From positions 1 through 16,862 of the forward strand of contig CALKWL010000117.1 in the NCBI GenBank assembly GCA_938004235.1: a stretch of 16,862 bases of DNA, given 5' to 3'. The translations under genes were made by a program, and so were the position numbers. Shown piece by piece: positions 6,793 through 14,406 of the stretch. The DNA comes from an uncultured Gammaproteobacteria bacterium. GTDB taxonomy: Bacteria > Pseudomonadota > Gammaproteobacteria > Halothiobacillales > Halothiobacillaceae. Under the pieces are notes generated by a model. That model was not told the origin of the DNA. It did no database searches and saw only the letters and a list, made by a program, of their open reading frames with translations. Each line of letters opens with the position of its first letter. Position 1 is the stretch's first letter.

Positions 6793-7884
6793 ATGATGCC
6801 CAAACTCCAATTCCACGCCCTTGCGCCCTTTGCCGCGCTGGGCGTTTTCATTTTGGCGCATTTTTTTCATGGTCAGGGTTGGGTCATCGCCCTGGGCGGC
6901 GTCACCATTCTGGTCGCCGTGATGACCGCCGTACACCATGCCGATGTCGTCGCGCACCGCGTCGGCGAACCGTTCGGCGCGCTGATTCTCGCCCTGGCCG
7001 TCACGATCATTGAAGTCGCGCTCATCATTTCGGTCATGCTGCAAGGCGACGAAGGCGGCGCGGAGCACGCCACCCTGACCCGCGACGCCATTTTCGCCAC
7101 CATCATGATCGTCACCAACGGGGTGATCGGCCTGAGCCTGCTGCTCGGCGGCCTGCGCCACCACACGCAGGCCTTTCGGGTGGAAGGTGCGGCTCCGGCG
7201 CTTGCCGTCTTGATTGCGCTGTCCACGCTCACGCTGGTGCTGCCCAGCTTCACCACCAGCACCTCAGGTGGAACCTATTCCGTGTCGCAACTGGCCTTCG
7301 ATGCCCTGGTCTCTCTAACGTTATGGTTGGTATTCATTTTTAGTCAGACCGTACGCCATCGTCAGGATTTTCTGCCTGCGCAAGAGCATGTGGCGCAAAA
7401 CCATGATGCCGCGCATGAAGCACCCAGCACGCGCGCGGCTCTGTGGAGCCTGGGGCTGCTTCTGGTGTCTCTGGTCGCGGTGGTCGGGCTGGCGGAGTCG
7501 CTCGCGCCCAGCATCGAGCACGCCGTGGACAATCTGGGGCTACCGCAAGCCGTGATCGGTATCGTCATCGCCTCGCTGGTATTGCTGCCGGAAACCCTGA
7601 CCGCCATCCGCGCCGCCATGCACAATCGCCTGCAAACCAGCATCAATCTGGCGCTCGGCTCGGGTCTGGCCAGCATCGGTCTGACCATTCCTATCGTGGC
7701 GCTAACCGCCGGGCTGCTGGGCTTGCCGCTGGAACTTGGCTTGGGTCACAAGGAAATGGTATTGCTGGCCTTGTCCTTCTTCATCGCCACACTTACCCTG
7801 CTTTTGGGGCGATCGACCATTGTTCAGGGCGCGGTGCACTTGGTCATTTTTGCCGCGTTTTTGTTCTTGTCCATCGTGCCGTAA
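6793..7884 (+). CDS. chaA: ChaA-type calcium/proton antiporter
   Basis: 363 residues if started at ATG 6793 (a second ATG follows at once). The frame is open back to a TTG at 6733, but the shorter form matches E. coli ChaA in length. ChaA is an inner-membrane CaCA-superfamily exporter of Ca2+ (and Na+/K+) in exchange for protons. The sequence follows ChaA closely: VHHADVVAHRVGEPFGALILALAVTIIEVALI with the conserved acidic residue of the first alpha repeat, TRDAIFATIMIVTNGVIGLSLLLGG, an acidic/His-rich cytoplasmic loop (HAQNHDAAHEAPS region), then the second alpha repeat VIASLVLLPETLTAIRAAMHN and LALGSGLASIGLTIPIVAL. About ten to eleven hydrophobic segments can be seen. The gene follows the aminotransferase by 76 nt with a palindrome between them, so it may be a separate unit. 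No clear Shine-Dalgarno precedes the start. Confidence 0.92.
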   Translation: MMPKLQFHALAPFAALGVFILAHFFHGQGWVIALGGVTILVAVMTAVHHADVVAHRVGEPFGALILALAVTIIEVALIISVMLQGDEGGAEHATLTRDAIFATIMIVTNGVIGLSLLLGGLRHHTQAFRVEGAAPALAVLIALSTLTLVLPSFTTSTSGGTYSVSQLAFDALVSLTLWLVFIFSQTVRHRQDFLPAQEHVAQNHDAAHEAPSTRAALWSLGLLLVSLVAVVGLAESLAPSIEHAVDNLGLPQAVIGIVIASLVLLPETLTAIRAAMHNRLQTSINLALGSGLASIGLTIPIVALTAGLLGLPLELGLGHKEMVLLALSFFIATLTLLLGRSTIVQGAVHLVIFAAFLFLSIVP

Positions 7885-7891
7885 ACGCGAT

Positions 7892-8106
7892 TTAAGGGCA
7901 CTTCTATAAATTCGATCAAGCCGATGATGGCAAGGCAAAATTCAGCGAAAAAGCGCAGCATACAAGCAGTATGTGAGCATTTTGAGCCGGATTTTGACGA
8001 TGCAAGATTCGAGTGCCTCTCCTGCGTAGCAGGTCTTGGGCATGGATGCACAAGAGGTGCGAGAACAGGATGCGCGGCTTCAGCGGATTTATAGAAGTGC
8101 CCTTAA
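7892..8106. mobile_element. MITE-like element, 215 bp, perfect 20-bp terminal inverted repeats
   Basis: TTAAGGGCACTTCTATAAAT at 7892-7911 is repeated exactly in inverse orientation at 8087-8106. The interior carries no credible gene but has small hairpins (CATAC/GTATG at 7959-7973, CCTGC/GCAGG at 8021-8033). Size, perfect ends and lack of a transposase fit a miniature inverted-repeat transposable element. It lies 7 bp after the antiporter stop. On the other side its TTAA end forms the stop codon of the sensor kinase. A target duplication cannot be set apart with certainty because the ends themselves begin with TTAA. The parent transposon is not recognisable from the ends alone. Confidence 0.85.
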
Positions 8107-9383
8107 GTGTGTGTTTGAGGCAAGCTCACCCATGCACACAAGCCACCCAGCTCGGCACTGCGCTCAAAGCGCATATCGCCCTCGTAGGCCGCCACAATCT
8201 CGCCCACAATCGCAAGCCCCAGCCCCGTGCCCGGAGTACTTTCATCCAGCCGCCGCCCGCGTGTCCATTGCGCATTCATTTGGGCGATATCTGCGCCACT
8301 GCCGTCATCTTCAATGCGAATCCGCCAGCGTGAATCCTCACTGGTTACACTCAAAATCACCACGGATTTCGCCCATTTCGCCGCGTTATCAAGCACGTTG
8401 CCGAATAATTCGTGCAAATCTTCCCGATCCATGCGCCACATGACGATCGAAGGCACGCGCAACTCAAAACGCAAGCCACGCTCACGGTGAATCAGGCGCA
8501 TCGCCTGCACTAAGGCTTGCAACTCCACTGCCGCATCCAGCATGACATTGACCGAAGATGAACCCGCCGACCAACGTGCATGGCGCAATTCGCGCTGCAC
8601 AATACCTTCCAGACGCGCCACAGCGGCCAAAGCCTGCGGGTCGGATTGCGGGCTGAGCGTTTGACGCAAGGCGGCTAACGGAGTTTTCAGGCCGTGCGCC
8701 AAATCGGCCAGCGCATGACGCGAACGTGCCAGCCGACGCGCCTGACTTTCCAGCACGGCATTAAACGCATGACTCAAAGGCTGCAATTCACGCATGGCGG
8801 GCACGGGTAAGCGCTCCAGCTCGCCCTGCTGCAATCGCTCGCCAGCCTCGGCCAACTCACGCACCGGGCGCAGCACAAAGCGCAGCAACACAAATTGCGC
8901 CAGCAACAACAACACAAACAGACCGATGGAGATCAGCACAAAACGCAGTTTGAACTCGGCCAGATGTGCATTCAGCTCGCTTAGGCTTTCGGCCACCACC
9001 AGACTGCCACCTCGTGGCAAATCACGGCGCAACAGCAACAAAGGCTCGCCCTGCCGCCACGCGCCATGCGAGACCCCAACTTGGGCGGGCAAAGGCAGCG
9101 CATGACCGCCGCCAGAAGCCGAGTTTTGGATGTGTCCTGCCTGAAACAGACTGAAATAATGCCCGCTATTCGGGCGCTGAAAAATCGCCGGAATATGCGC
9201 TGCGCTAATTTGCTCGTCGTGATTCAGCCCATCAAGCAGCCACTCAGCATCATGCTCCAGGCGCGTGGTGATGTAATTTTCGGTCATCACACGCGGCGCG
9301 CGCTCGGTAATCAAACCGTGCAGCACAAATAACAGCAATAAGCCCAAAGCCAGCCACAAGCCCAGCCGCCAGTAAAGACTCAC
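8103..9383 (-). CDS. Two-component sensor histidine kinase (PhoQ/QseC-like) of the metal efflux operon
   Basis: 426 residues. The GTG start at 9383 overlaps the regulator stop by 4 nt (GTGA), so translation is coupled. It is an inner-membrane kinase. TM1 is at about 6-26, then a periplasmic sensor of about 115 residues, TM2 at about 147-168 and a HAMP-like linker to 220. The H box is ALADLAHGLKTPLAAL with phospho-acceptor His230, the N box is NVLDNAAKW (329-337), G1 is EDDGSGA (358-364) and G2 is GTGLGLAI (385-392). DLAHGLKTPL resembles the PhoQ H box. The periplasmic part has several His residues (GHYF, GHIQ, GGGHALP, VSHG) that could bind metal; this is inference. Being last in the operon after pump genes and regulator, it probably senses the exported metal. 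The stop codon TAA comes from the adjacent MITE end, so the original C-terminus may have differed by a few residues. Confidence 0.93.
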   Translation of the reverse strand: MSLYWRLGLWLALGLLLLFVLHGLITERAPRVMTENYITTRLEHDAEWLLDGLNHDEQISAAHIPAIFQRPNSGHYFSLFQAGHIQNSASGGGHALPLPAQVGVSHGAWRQGEPLLLLRRDLPRGGSLVVAESLSELNAHLAEFKLRFVLISIGLFVLLLLAQFVLLRFVLRPVRELAEAGERLQQGELERLPVPAMRELQPLSHAFNAVLESQARRLARSRHALADLAHGLKTPLAALRQTLSPQSDPQALAAVARLEGIVQRELRHARWSAGSSSVNVMLDAAVELQALVQAMRLIHRERGLRFELRVPSIVMWRMDREDLHELFGNVLDNAAKWAKSVVILSVTSEDSRWRIRIEDDGSGADIAQMNAQWTRGRRLDESTPGTGLGLAIVGEIVAAYEGDMRFERSAELGGLCAWVSLPQTHT

Positions 9384-10048
9384 AGTTTAGGCTCGCTGAC
9401 TAACACATACCCCTGCCCGCGCCGGGTTTCGATACGCTCGCGTCCCAGCTTGGCGCGCAAACGGTTGACGTACACCTCCAGCACATTGCTGCCGTGCTCA
9501 TGCCCTTCGTCATACAGACGCTCTTCCAGCCAGGACTTGGCCAGCACCTGCCCCGGTTGAAGCATGAACAGGCGCAGCAGGCGAAATTCCATGGCCGTCA
9601 GCGCAATGACGTTCCCGGTGTGCAACAGCATCTGCCGCGCCTCATCCAATTCCAACTCACCCACCCGCAACGGCCCCGGTGCCATCCCGCGCGCCCGACG
9701 CAACAGAGCCGACAGCCGCGCCAGCAACTCCTCCGGGTGAAACGGCTTGGTCAGATAATCGTCCGCACCGGCGGCAAAACCATCGACCTTCTCATGCCAG
9801 GCATCACGCCCGGTCAAAATCAGCACCGGCAAAGCCAAACCCGCCGCCCGCCAGCCACGCAACACCGGCAACCCTGCCTGTTTGGGCAAGCCCAGATCCA
9901 GAATCACCGCATCAAACAAGCCTTCACGCGCCAGATAATCCGCTTCCTCGCCATCCGCCGCCCAATCGACCGCGTAGCCTGCTGCACGCAAATTTAGCAA
10001 CAAGGCTCCGGCCAGCGCCGCATCATCTTCGGCTAATAAAATACGCAT
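9380..10048 (-). CDS. OmpR/PhoP-family response regulator
   Basis: 222 residues, ATG start with GGATGA just upstream, 3 nt after the RND pump stop. The receiver domain (1-115) has the acidic pair Glu7/Asp8-Asp9, phospho-acceptor Asp51 in VILDLGLP, Thr79 in LILTGRD and Lys101 in YLTKPF. The C-terminal winged helix (about 125-220) has LTAMEFRLLRLFMLQPGQVLAK, the recognition helix region SNVLEVYVNRLRAKLG and the wing IETRRGQGYVL. It is phosphorylated by the kinase encoded directly downstream. It probably activates the czcCBA-regulator-sensor operon in response to metal, as CzcR, CusR and CopR do in related systems. No other transcription unit in this window is an obvious target. The metal cannot be read from the protein. 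Confidence 0.95.
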   Translation of the reverse strand: MRILLAEDDAALAGALLLNLRAAGYAVDWAADGEEADYLAREGLFDAVILDLGLPKQAGLPVLRGWRAAGLALPVLILTGRDAWHEKVDGFAAGADDYLTKPFHPEELLARLSALLRRARGMAPGPLRVGELELDEARQMLLHTGNVIALTAMEFRLLRLFMLQPGQVLAKSWLEERLYDEGHEHGSNVLEVYVNRLRAKLGRERIETRRGQGYVLVSEPKL

Positions 10049-10051
10049 GAT

Positions 10052-13000
10052 TCATCCTATTGGCTTTACCCCCACTACCCGCTTCTCACCCCAGCGCGCA
10101 AACAGCACCGGCAGCAAAATCAGCGTCAGCAAGGTCGAACTGACCAGCCCGCCCATCATCACCACCGCCAGCGGGCGCTGGATCTCCGAACCCGGCCCGG
10201 TGGCAAACAGTAGCGGCAACAAGCCCAGCGCCGCAATCGACGCGGTCATCATTACCGGGCGCAAGCGCCGCTGCGTACCCTCAATCACCGCCCGCTGCAT
10301 GACCATGCCGCTTTTGCGCAGATGCAGAAAATGCGACACCAGCACCACGCCATTGAGCACCGCAATTCCCAGCAGCGCAATAAACCCGACCGAAGCCGGC
10401 ACCGACAGATACTCACCCGCCAGATACAGCGCCAGCACCCCGCCGATCAGCGCCAGCGGCACATTCACCAGCACCAGCAAGGCCGGGCGCACACCGCCAA
10501 AGGTCGCCACCAGCACACCGAAAATCACCACAATCGAGAGCGGCACAACGATGGAAAGCCTCTGCATCGCTCGCGCCTGATTCTGGAATTCGCCGCCCCA
10601 GGTGATGGAGTAGCCCGCCTCCAGCGGCACATTTTTGGCCACTTGCGCCTGCGCTTCAGCCACAAAACTTGCCAGATCGCGCCCGCGCACATTGTTCAAA
10701 ATCACCACATTGCGCGCGCCCTGCTCGTGCGCAATCAGCACCGGCCCGTCACGGCTGACGACCTGCGCCACCTGCCCCAGCGTGATTTGCGCCCCGTCCT
10801 GCAACAGCAGCGGCAGTGCCGCGAGACTTTGCGGCGATTGCCCCGCTTGCGCTTTAATCATCAAAGGAATACGCCGCGTATCCTGCTGGATTTCGCCGAC
10901 CTGAACACCATCAAACTGCGTGCGCAGCAACTCGGCCACCATGTCCACATTCAACCCTAGGCGATTGAGCGCGGCACGATCGAGCAGCACATCCAGATAA
11001 CGCACGCCCTCGGCCTGGGTGGTAAACACATCTTCCGCGCCAGGAATGCCCTCCAGCACCTTGGCAATGGCGGCAGCTTTTTCGTTCAAAACCTGCAAGT
11101 CCGGCCCGAACAGGCGTACTGCCACATCACCGCGCACGCCGATAATCATCTCGGAGACGCGCATCTCAATTGGCTGGGTAAAGGCGTAGCCCACGCCCGG
11201 AAAAGAGGTATCCAGCACGCTGCGAATTTTGTCGATCAGAGCATCCTTGTCAGCCACCTGCCATTGCTCACGCGGTTTGAGCACCAGAAAACTATCCGTT
11301 TGGTTCAAGCCCATCGGGTCGAGACCCAACTCATCGCTACCTGCACGCGCAATAATCGAGGTAATTTCCGGCACTTCGGCCAGCAGTGCCCGCTGCACGC
11401 GCAAATCCAGCGCCAGCGAAGCATCCAGATCAATCGACGGCGGGGTTTCCAGTTGCACAATCAAAGAGCCTTCGTCCATGGTCGGCATAAACGTCTTGCC
11501 CGCCTGCCCCAGCGCCCACAGAGCCGCCGCTACCATCAGCAGAACCGTCACCATCAGGATGCGCGAGTGCGCAAGCGACCAGCGCAAAGCAGGGGTATGC
11601 ACACGATGCAACTGGCGCACCAGCCAGGAATCGCTGTGATTGCCAGCAGCATTATGGCTGTTAGCCCCCTCCCCCTTGTCGGGGCAGAGGCGTAGCCGAG
11701 GGGGCTGCTGGGGAGAGGGTGATGACGCGGGCAAAGCCTGTGCCCCCTCTCCCCGACCCTCTCCCGCGAGGGGAGAGGGAGAAAAACCGCCACGCTTACG
11801 CTTTTCCGTGCGCCCACCAGAGGATTGGAGCACATAACTCGCCAACACCGGAATCAGCGTCAACGACAACAACAACGCCGAAGCCAGTGCCAGAATAATC
11901 GTGACCGCCACCGGGCTGAACAACTTGCCCTCCAGCCCCTGCAAGGTCAGAAGTGGCACGAAGACCGTGGCAATAATCAGCATCCCCGTGGTCACCGGCT
12001 GCGCCATTTCATGCGTCGCCTCGCGCACCACATCCAGCATGCTTCTGCCATCATGCGCCACCAGCCGAGCCACGATGTTTTCCACCACCACCACGGCGGC
12101 ATCCACCAGCATCCCAAGCGCAATGGCAAGCCCACCCAGGCTCATCAGATTGGCGGTCATGTTCAACTGGTGCATCCACATAAACGTCAGCAAAGCCGCC
12201 ATCGGCAAGACCAGAGCCACCACCAACGATGCGCGCAGCTCACCCAAAAACAGCAGCAAAAGCACCAGGACGATGACCACCGCCTCCAACAGCGCTTTGC
12301 TTACCGAGCCAATCGCCTTGGTCGTGAGCTCGCTGCGATCATAAAACACATTGATTTTCACACCGGCGGGAAGGGTCGCTTCAAGCTCGCTCAGTCGAGC
12401 ACGCACCCCGGCAATGGTTTTGCGACTATCCTCACCGCGCAGCCCCAAGACCAATCCTTCGACCGTTTCGCCCTTGCCATTGCTCACCACGCCGCCTTGG
12501 CGGGTGACACTTCCCATGCGCACTTCGGCCACCTGATCCAGACGCAGGCTATCCCCCTGCACGGTGGGCACGCGCAGGCTCGCAATATCCTCAAGGCTGG
12601 ACAATCGCCCAACCACGCGCACCAGCAAAGCCTCCTCGCCAGCCTGCATCCGCCCAGCGCCATCGTCACGGTTATTCGCTTCCAGGGTGCTGCGCAAAGC
12701 ATCCAGCGTGACCCCGCGCGCCGCCATGCGCACCGCATCCGGCACCACTTCAAAGGTACTCACCCGCCCACCGAGCGCATTCACATCCGCCACCCCCGGT
12801 ACGGTACGCAAGGCCGGACGAATCACCCAATCCAGCAAGGCACGCCGCTCAGCCAGCGGCAAATCACCCTCCAGCGTGAACATGAACATCTCACCCAAGG
12901 GTGTGGTAATCGGTGCAAGCCCACCTTCAATGCCCATCGGCAGATTGGGCATGGCCGCCGCTAGCCGCTCACTGACCTGCTGCCGCGCCCAGTAAATATC

Positions 13001-13312
13001 CGTGCCATCGGCAAAATCCAGCGTGATGTCGGCGAGGCTGTATTTGGAGGTCGAGCGCAGCATCACCTGTTTGGGCAAACCCAGAAGCTCGGTTTCCACC
13101 GGCTGGGTGACGCGCTTTTCCATTTCCTCCGGGCTTAGGCCGGGGACTTTGAGGATGATTTTCACCTGCGGCGCGGACACATCCGGGAAGGCATCCACCG
13201 GCAATCCGAGCATCGCCCAGCTTCCGGCCAGTGCCAAGGCAAGACCAAGAATCAAGGTCATAATGCGATTGTTCAGCGCCCAATCGACCAAGGCCGCCAA
13301 CACACGATTCAT
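10052..13312 (-). CDS. czcA: Heavy-metal efflux RND transporter (CzcA/CusA family) with an in-frame repeat insertion
   Basis: 1086 residues. This is the proton-driven inner-membrane pump of a tripartite metal exporter. TM1 lies at 17-36 followed by LPVDAFPDVSAPQV, typical of the HME-RND group. The TM4 proton-relay motif is ALGMLVDAAVVVVEN (398-412, Asp404 and Glu411). The second half repeats the topology (FMPTMDEGSLIVQLETPP at about 608, then TM8-12). Aligned by eye with CusA, the three pore methionines (M573, M623, M672) fall at Gln, Gln and Glu here, which argues for a divalent cation rather than Cu+/Ag+. Residues about 511-550, in the cytoplasmic loop between TM6 and TM7, come from a dispersed palindromic repeat (11663-11779). 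Without it the protein would have a normal length of about 1046. The start ATG overlaps the czcB stop by 4 nt. The exact metal range is unknown. Confidence 0.94.
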   Translation of the reverse strand: MNRVLAALVDWALNNRIMTLILGLALALAGSWAMLGLPVDAFPDVSAPQVKIILKVPGLSPEEMEKRVTQPVETELLGLPKQVMLRSTSKYSLADITLDFADGTDIYWARQQVSERLAAAMPNLPMGIEGGLAPITTPLGEMFMFTLEGDLPLAERRALLDWVIRPALRTVPGVADVNALGGRVSTFEVVPDAVRMAARGVTLDALRSTLEANNRDDGAGRMQAGEEALLVRVVGRLSSLEDIASLRVPTVQGDSLRLDQVAEVRMGSVTRQGGVVSNGKGETVEGLVLGLRGEDSRKTIAGVRARLSELEATLPAGVKINVFYDRSELTTKAIGSVSKALLEAVVIVLVLLLLFLGELRASLVVALVLPMAALLTFMWMHQLNMTANLMSLGGLAIALGMLVDAAVVVVENIVARLVAHDGRSMLDVVREATHEMAQPVTTGMLIIATVFVPLLTLQGLEGKLFSPVAVTIILALASALLLSLTLIPVLASYVLQSSGGRTEKRKRGGFSPSPLAGEGRGEGAQALPASSPSPQQPPRLRLCPDKGEGANSHNAAGNHSDSWLVRQLHRVHTPALRWSLAHSRILMVTVLLMVAAALWALGQAGKTFMPTMDEGSLIVQLETPPSIDLDASLALDLRVQRALLAEVPEITSIIARAGSDELGLDPMGLNQTDSFLVLKPREQWQVADKDALIDKIRSVLDTSFPGVGYAFTQPIEMRVSEMIIGVRGDVAVRLFGPDLQVLNEKAAAIAKVLEGIPGAEDVFTTQAEGVRYLDVLLDRAALNRLGLNVDMVAELLRTQFDGVQVGEIQQDTRRIPLMIKAQAGQSPQSLAALPLLLQDGAQITLGQVAQVVSRDGPVLIAHEQGARNVVILNNVRGRDLASFVAEAQAQVAKNVPLEAGYSITWGGEFQNQARAMQRLSIVVPLSIVVIFGVLVATFGGVRPALLVLVNVPLALIGGVLALYLAGEYLSVPASVGFIALLGIAVLNGVVLVSHFLHLRKSGMVMQRAVIEGTQRRLRPVMMTASIAALGLLPLLFATGPGSEIQRPLAVVMMGGLVSSTLLTLILLPVLFARWGEKRVVGVKPIG
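11663..11779. repeat. Palindromic repeat inserted in frame within the RND pump gene
   Basis: Three nested stems are visible: AGCCCCCTC/GAGGGGGCT (11663-11706), GGGAGAGGG paired with CCCTCTCCC (11711-11754), and CCCTCTCCC-GCGA-GGGGAGAGGG (11757-11779). The read-through peptide on the minus strand includes SPSPLAGEGRGEG, a sequence I recognise as the translation of a dispersed CCCTCTCCC-type repeat common in proteobacterial intergenic regions. As bounded here it is 117 bp, or 39 codons, so it does not shift the frame. It lies in the central cytoplasmic loop of the pump, where extra residues are likely tolerated. Confidence 0.82.
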
Positions 13313-14406
13313 GGCGCAGCTCCAGCTTCAACCCGCGCATCCCATGCACCTTTCAGCAATACCGCCCCCTCAACCACCACCTGATCGCTGGCCACAAACG
13401 CCCCACTCAACGCAGGCTGCGCCTCGCTGGAACCTTGCGATTTCACCACCAGCGGCAACACCTTATCCCCACGCTTAACAAACACGGCCAGCGCGCCATC
13501 CACCTGCACCAAGGCCGCGCGCGGCACACGCCACAAGGCCGCACCCGCATCCTCGGCAAAACGTAACGACACGCGCAACCCCGGACGCAACACCTCCGCA
13601 TCAGCCAGTGCCACGCGCACCATCACCGTCTGACGGCTCGGCTCCACCACCGCGCCAATCGCCAACACACGTCCCGACAAGGCTGCACCATTCTGCACCT
13701 CAACCCGCGCCACCTGCCCCAGACGCAAGGCATTCGCCACACTCAGCGGCACATCGGCCTCCACCCAGCGCTCGGTCGTCGAACTCACCTCCGCCACCAC
13801 CTCGCCCGCCGCCAGCCACGCTCCCGGCATGGCGCGCAGACTCAACAGCGTGCCCGCTCGCGGCGCACGCACCACCACCTCCGCACCAAGCTGTGCCTTG
13901 CCCTCGGCCTGCAAACCCGCCCCCTGTGCCCGCGCCTGTGCTGCCTCACGCTCGATACGCGCCTGCTGCAATGCCGCTTCCGCCTCACGCACACGGCGCT
14001 CAATGCCGATCCCTTCCTTCCACAAACGTCGCTCACGCGCCAGCATCTCCACCGCCAGCGCTTCGCTCGCCCGCGCACTTTGCAGCGCCTGCGCCAGACC
14101 CACCGCCTCCGGGCTGAACAGCGCCAACAAAGCCTGCCCCCTGGACACCGCCTGCCCGCTGGCCGCTTCGACACGCACCACCCGCCCGGCCAGAGGAGCC
14201 ACCACCTGCTCAAACCCCTGCGGCGGCACACTCACCATGCCCGACCAGAGCGAACCCTGCGCCGAATCTACCGCCTGCGGCGCTTCAAAACGCACGCCCA
14301 GCGAGTCCAGCTGTGCTGGTGTCAGGCTCAAGACATCTTCGGCATAAACCAAACCCGGCAATACCAAAACTCCCGCCAATATCAAGGCATAAACCAAACG
14401 ACTCAT
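13309..14406 (-). CDS. czcB: Periplasmic adaptor (membrane fusion protein) of the metal efflux system, CzcB-like
   Basis: 365 residues, ATG start overlapping the czcC stop by 4 nt. A cleavable Sec signal is visible at 1-22 (LVYALILAGVLVLPGLVYA followed by ED). The mature part has the adaptor layout. GFEQVVAPLAGRVVRVEAASGQAVSRGQALLALFSPE is the first half of the lipoyl domain. A helical hairpin follows (about 97-170, rich in Ala, Glu, Arg). AQLGAEVVVRAPRAGTLLSLRAMPGAWLAAGEVVAEVS is the second lipoyl half. Beta-barrel (WVEADVPLSVANALRLGQ) and membrane-proximal domains complete it. It bridges the RND pump and the outer-membrane channel in the periplasm. No His-rich N-terminal extension or CusF-like domain is present. 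Clear membership in the HlyD/CzcB family, but the metal is not determined. Confidence 0.92.
   Translation of the reverse strand: MSRLVYALILAGVLVLPGLVYAEDVLSLTPAQLDSLGVRFEAPQAVDSAQGSLWSGMVSVPPQGFEQVVAPLAGRVVRVEAASGQAVSRGQALLALFSPEAVGLAQALQSARASEALAVEMLARERRLWKEGIGIERRVREAEAALQQARIEREAAQARAQGAGLQAEGKAQLGAEVVVRAPRAGTLLSLRAMPGAWLAAGEVVAEVSSTTERWVEADVPLSVANALRLGQVARVEVQNGAALSGRVLAIGAVVEPSRQTVMVRVALADAEVLRPGLRVSLRFAEDAGAALWRVPRAALVQVDGALAVFVKRGDKVLPLVVKSQGSSEAQPALSGAFVASDQVVVEGAVLLKGAWDARVEAGAAP

Noticed and set aside
11825..12964. Long 379-codon rightward frame opposite the RND pump gene.
   Set aside because: It is antisense to a well-conserved gene. Its His/Gln/Arg-rich composition is typical of the complement of a GC-rich coding strand, and it has no recognisable domain.
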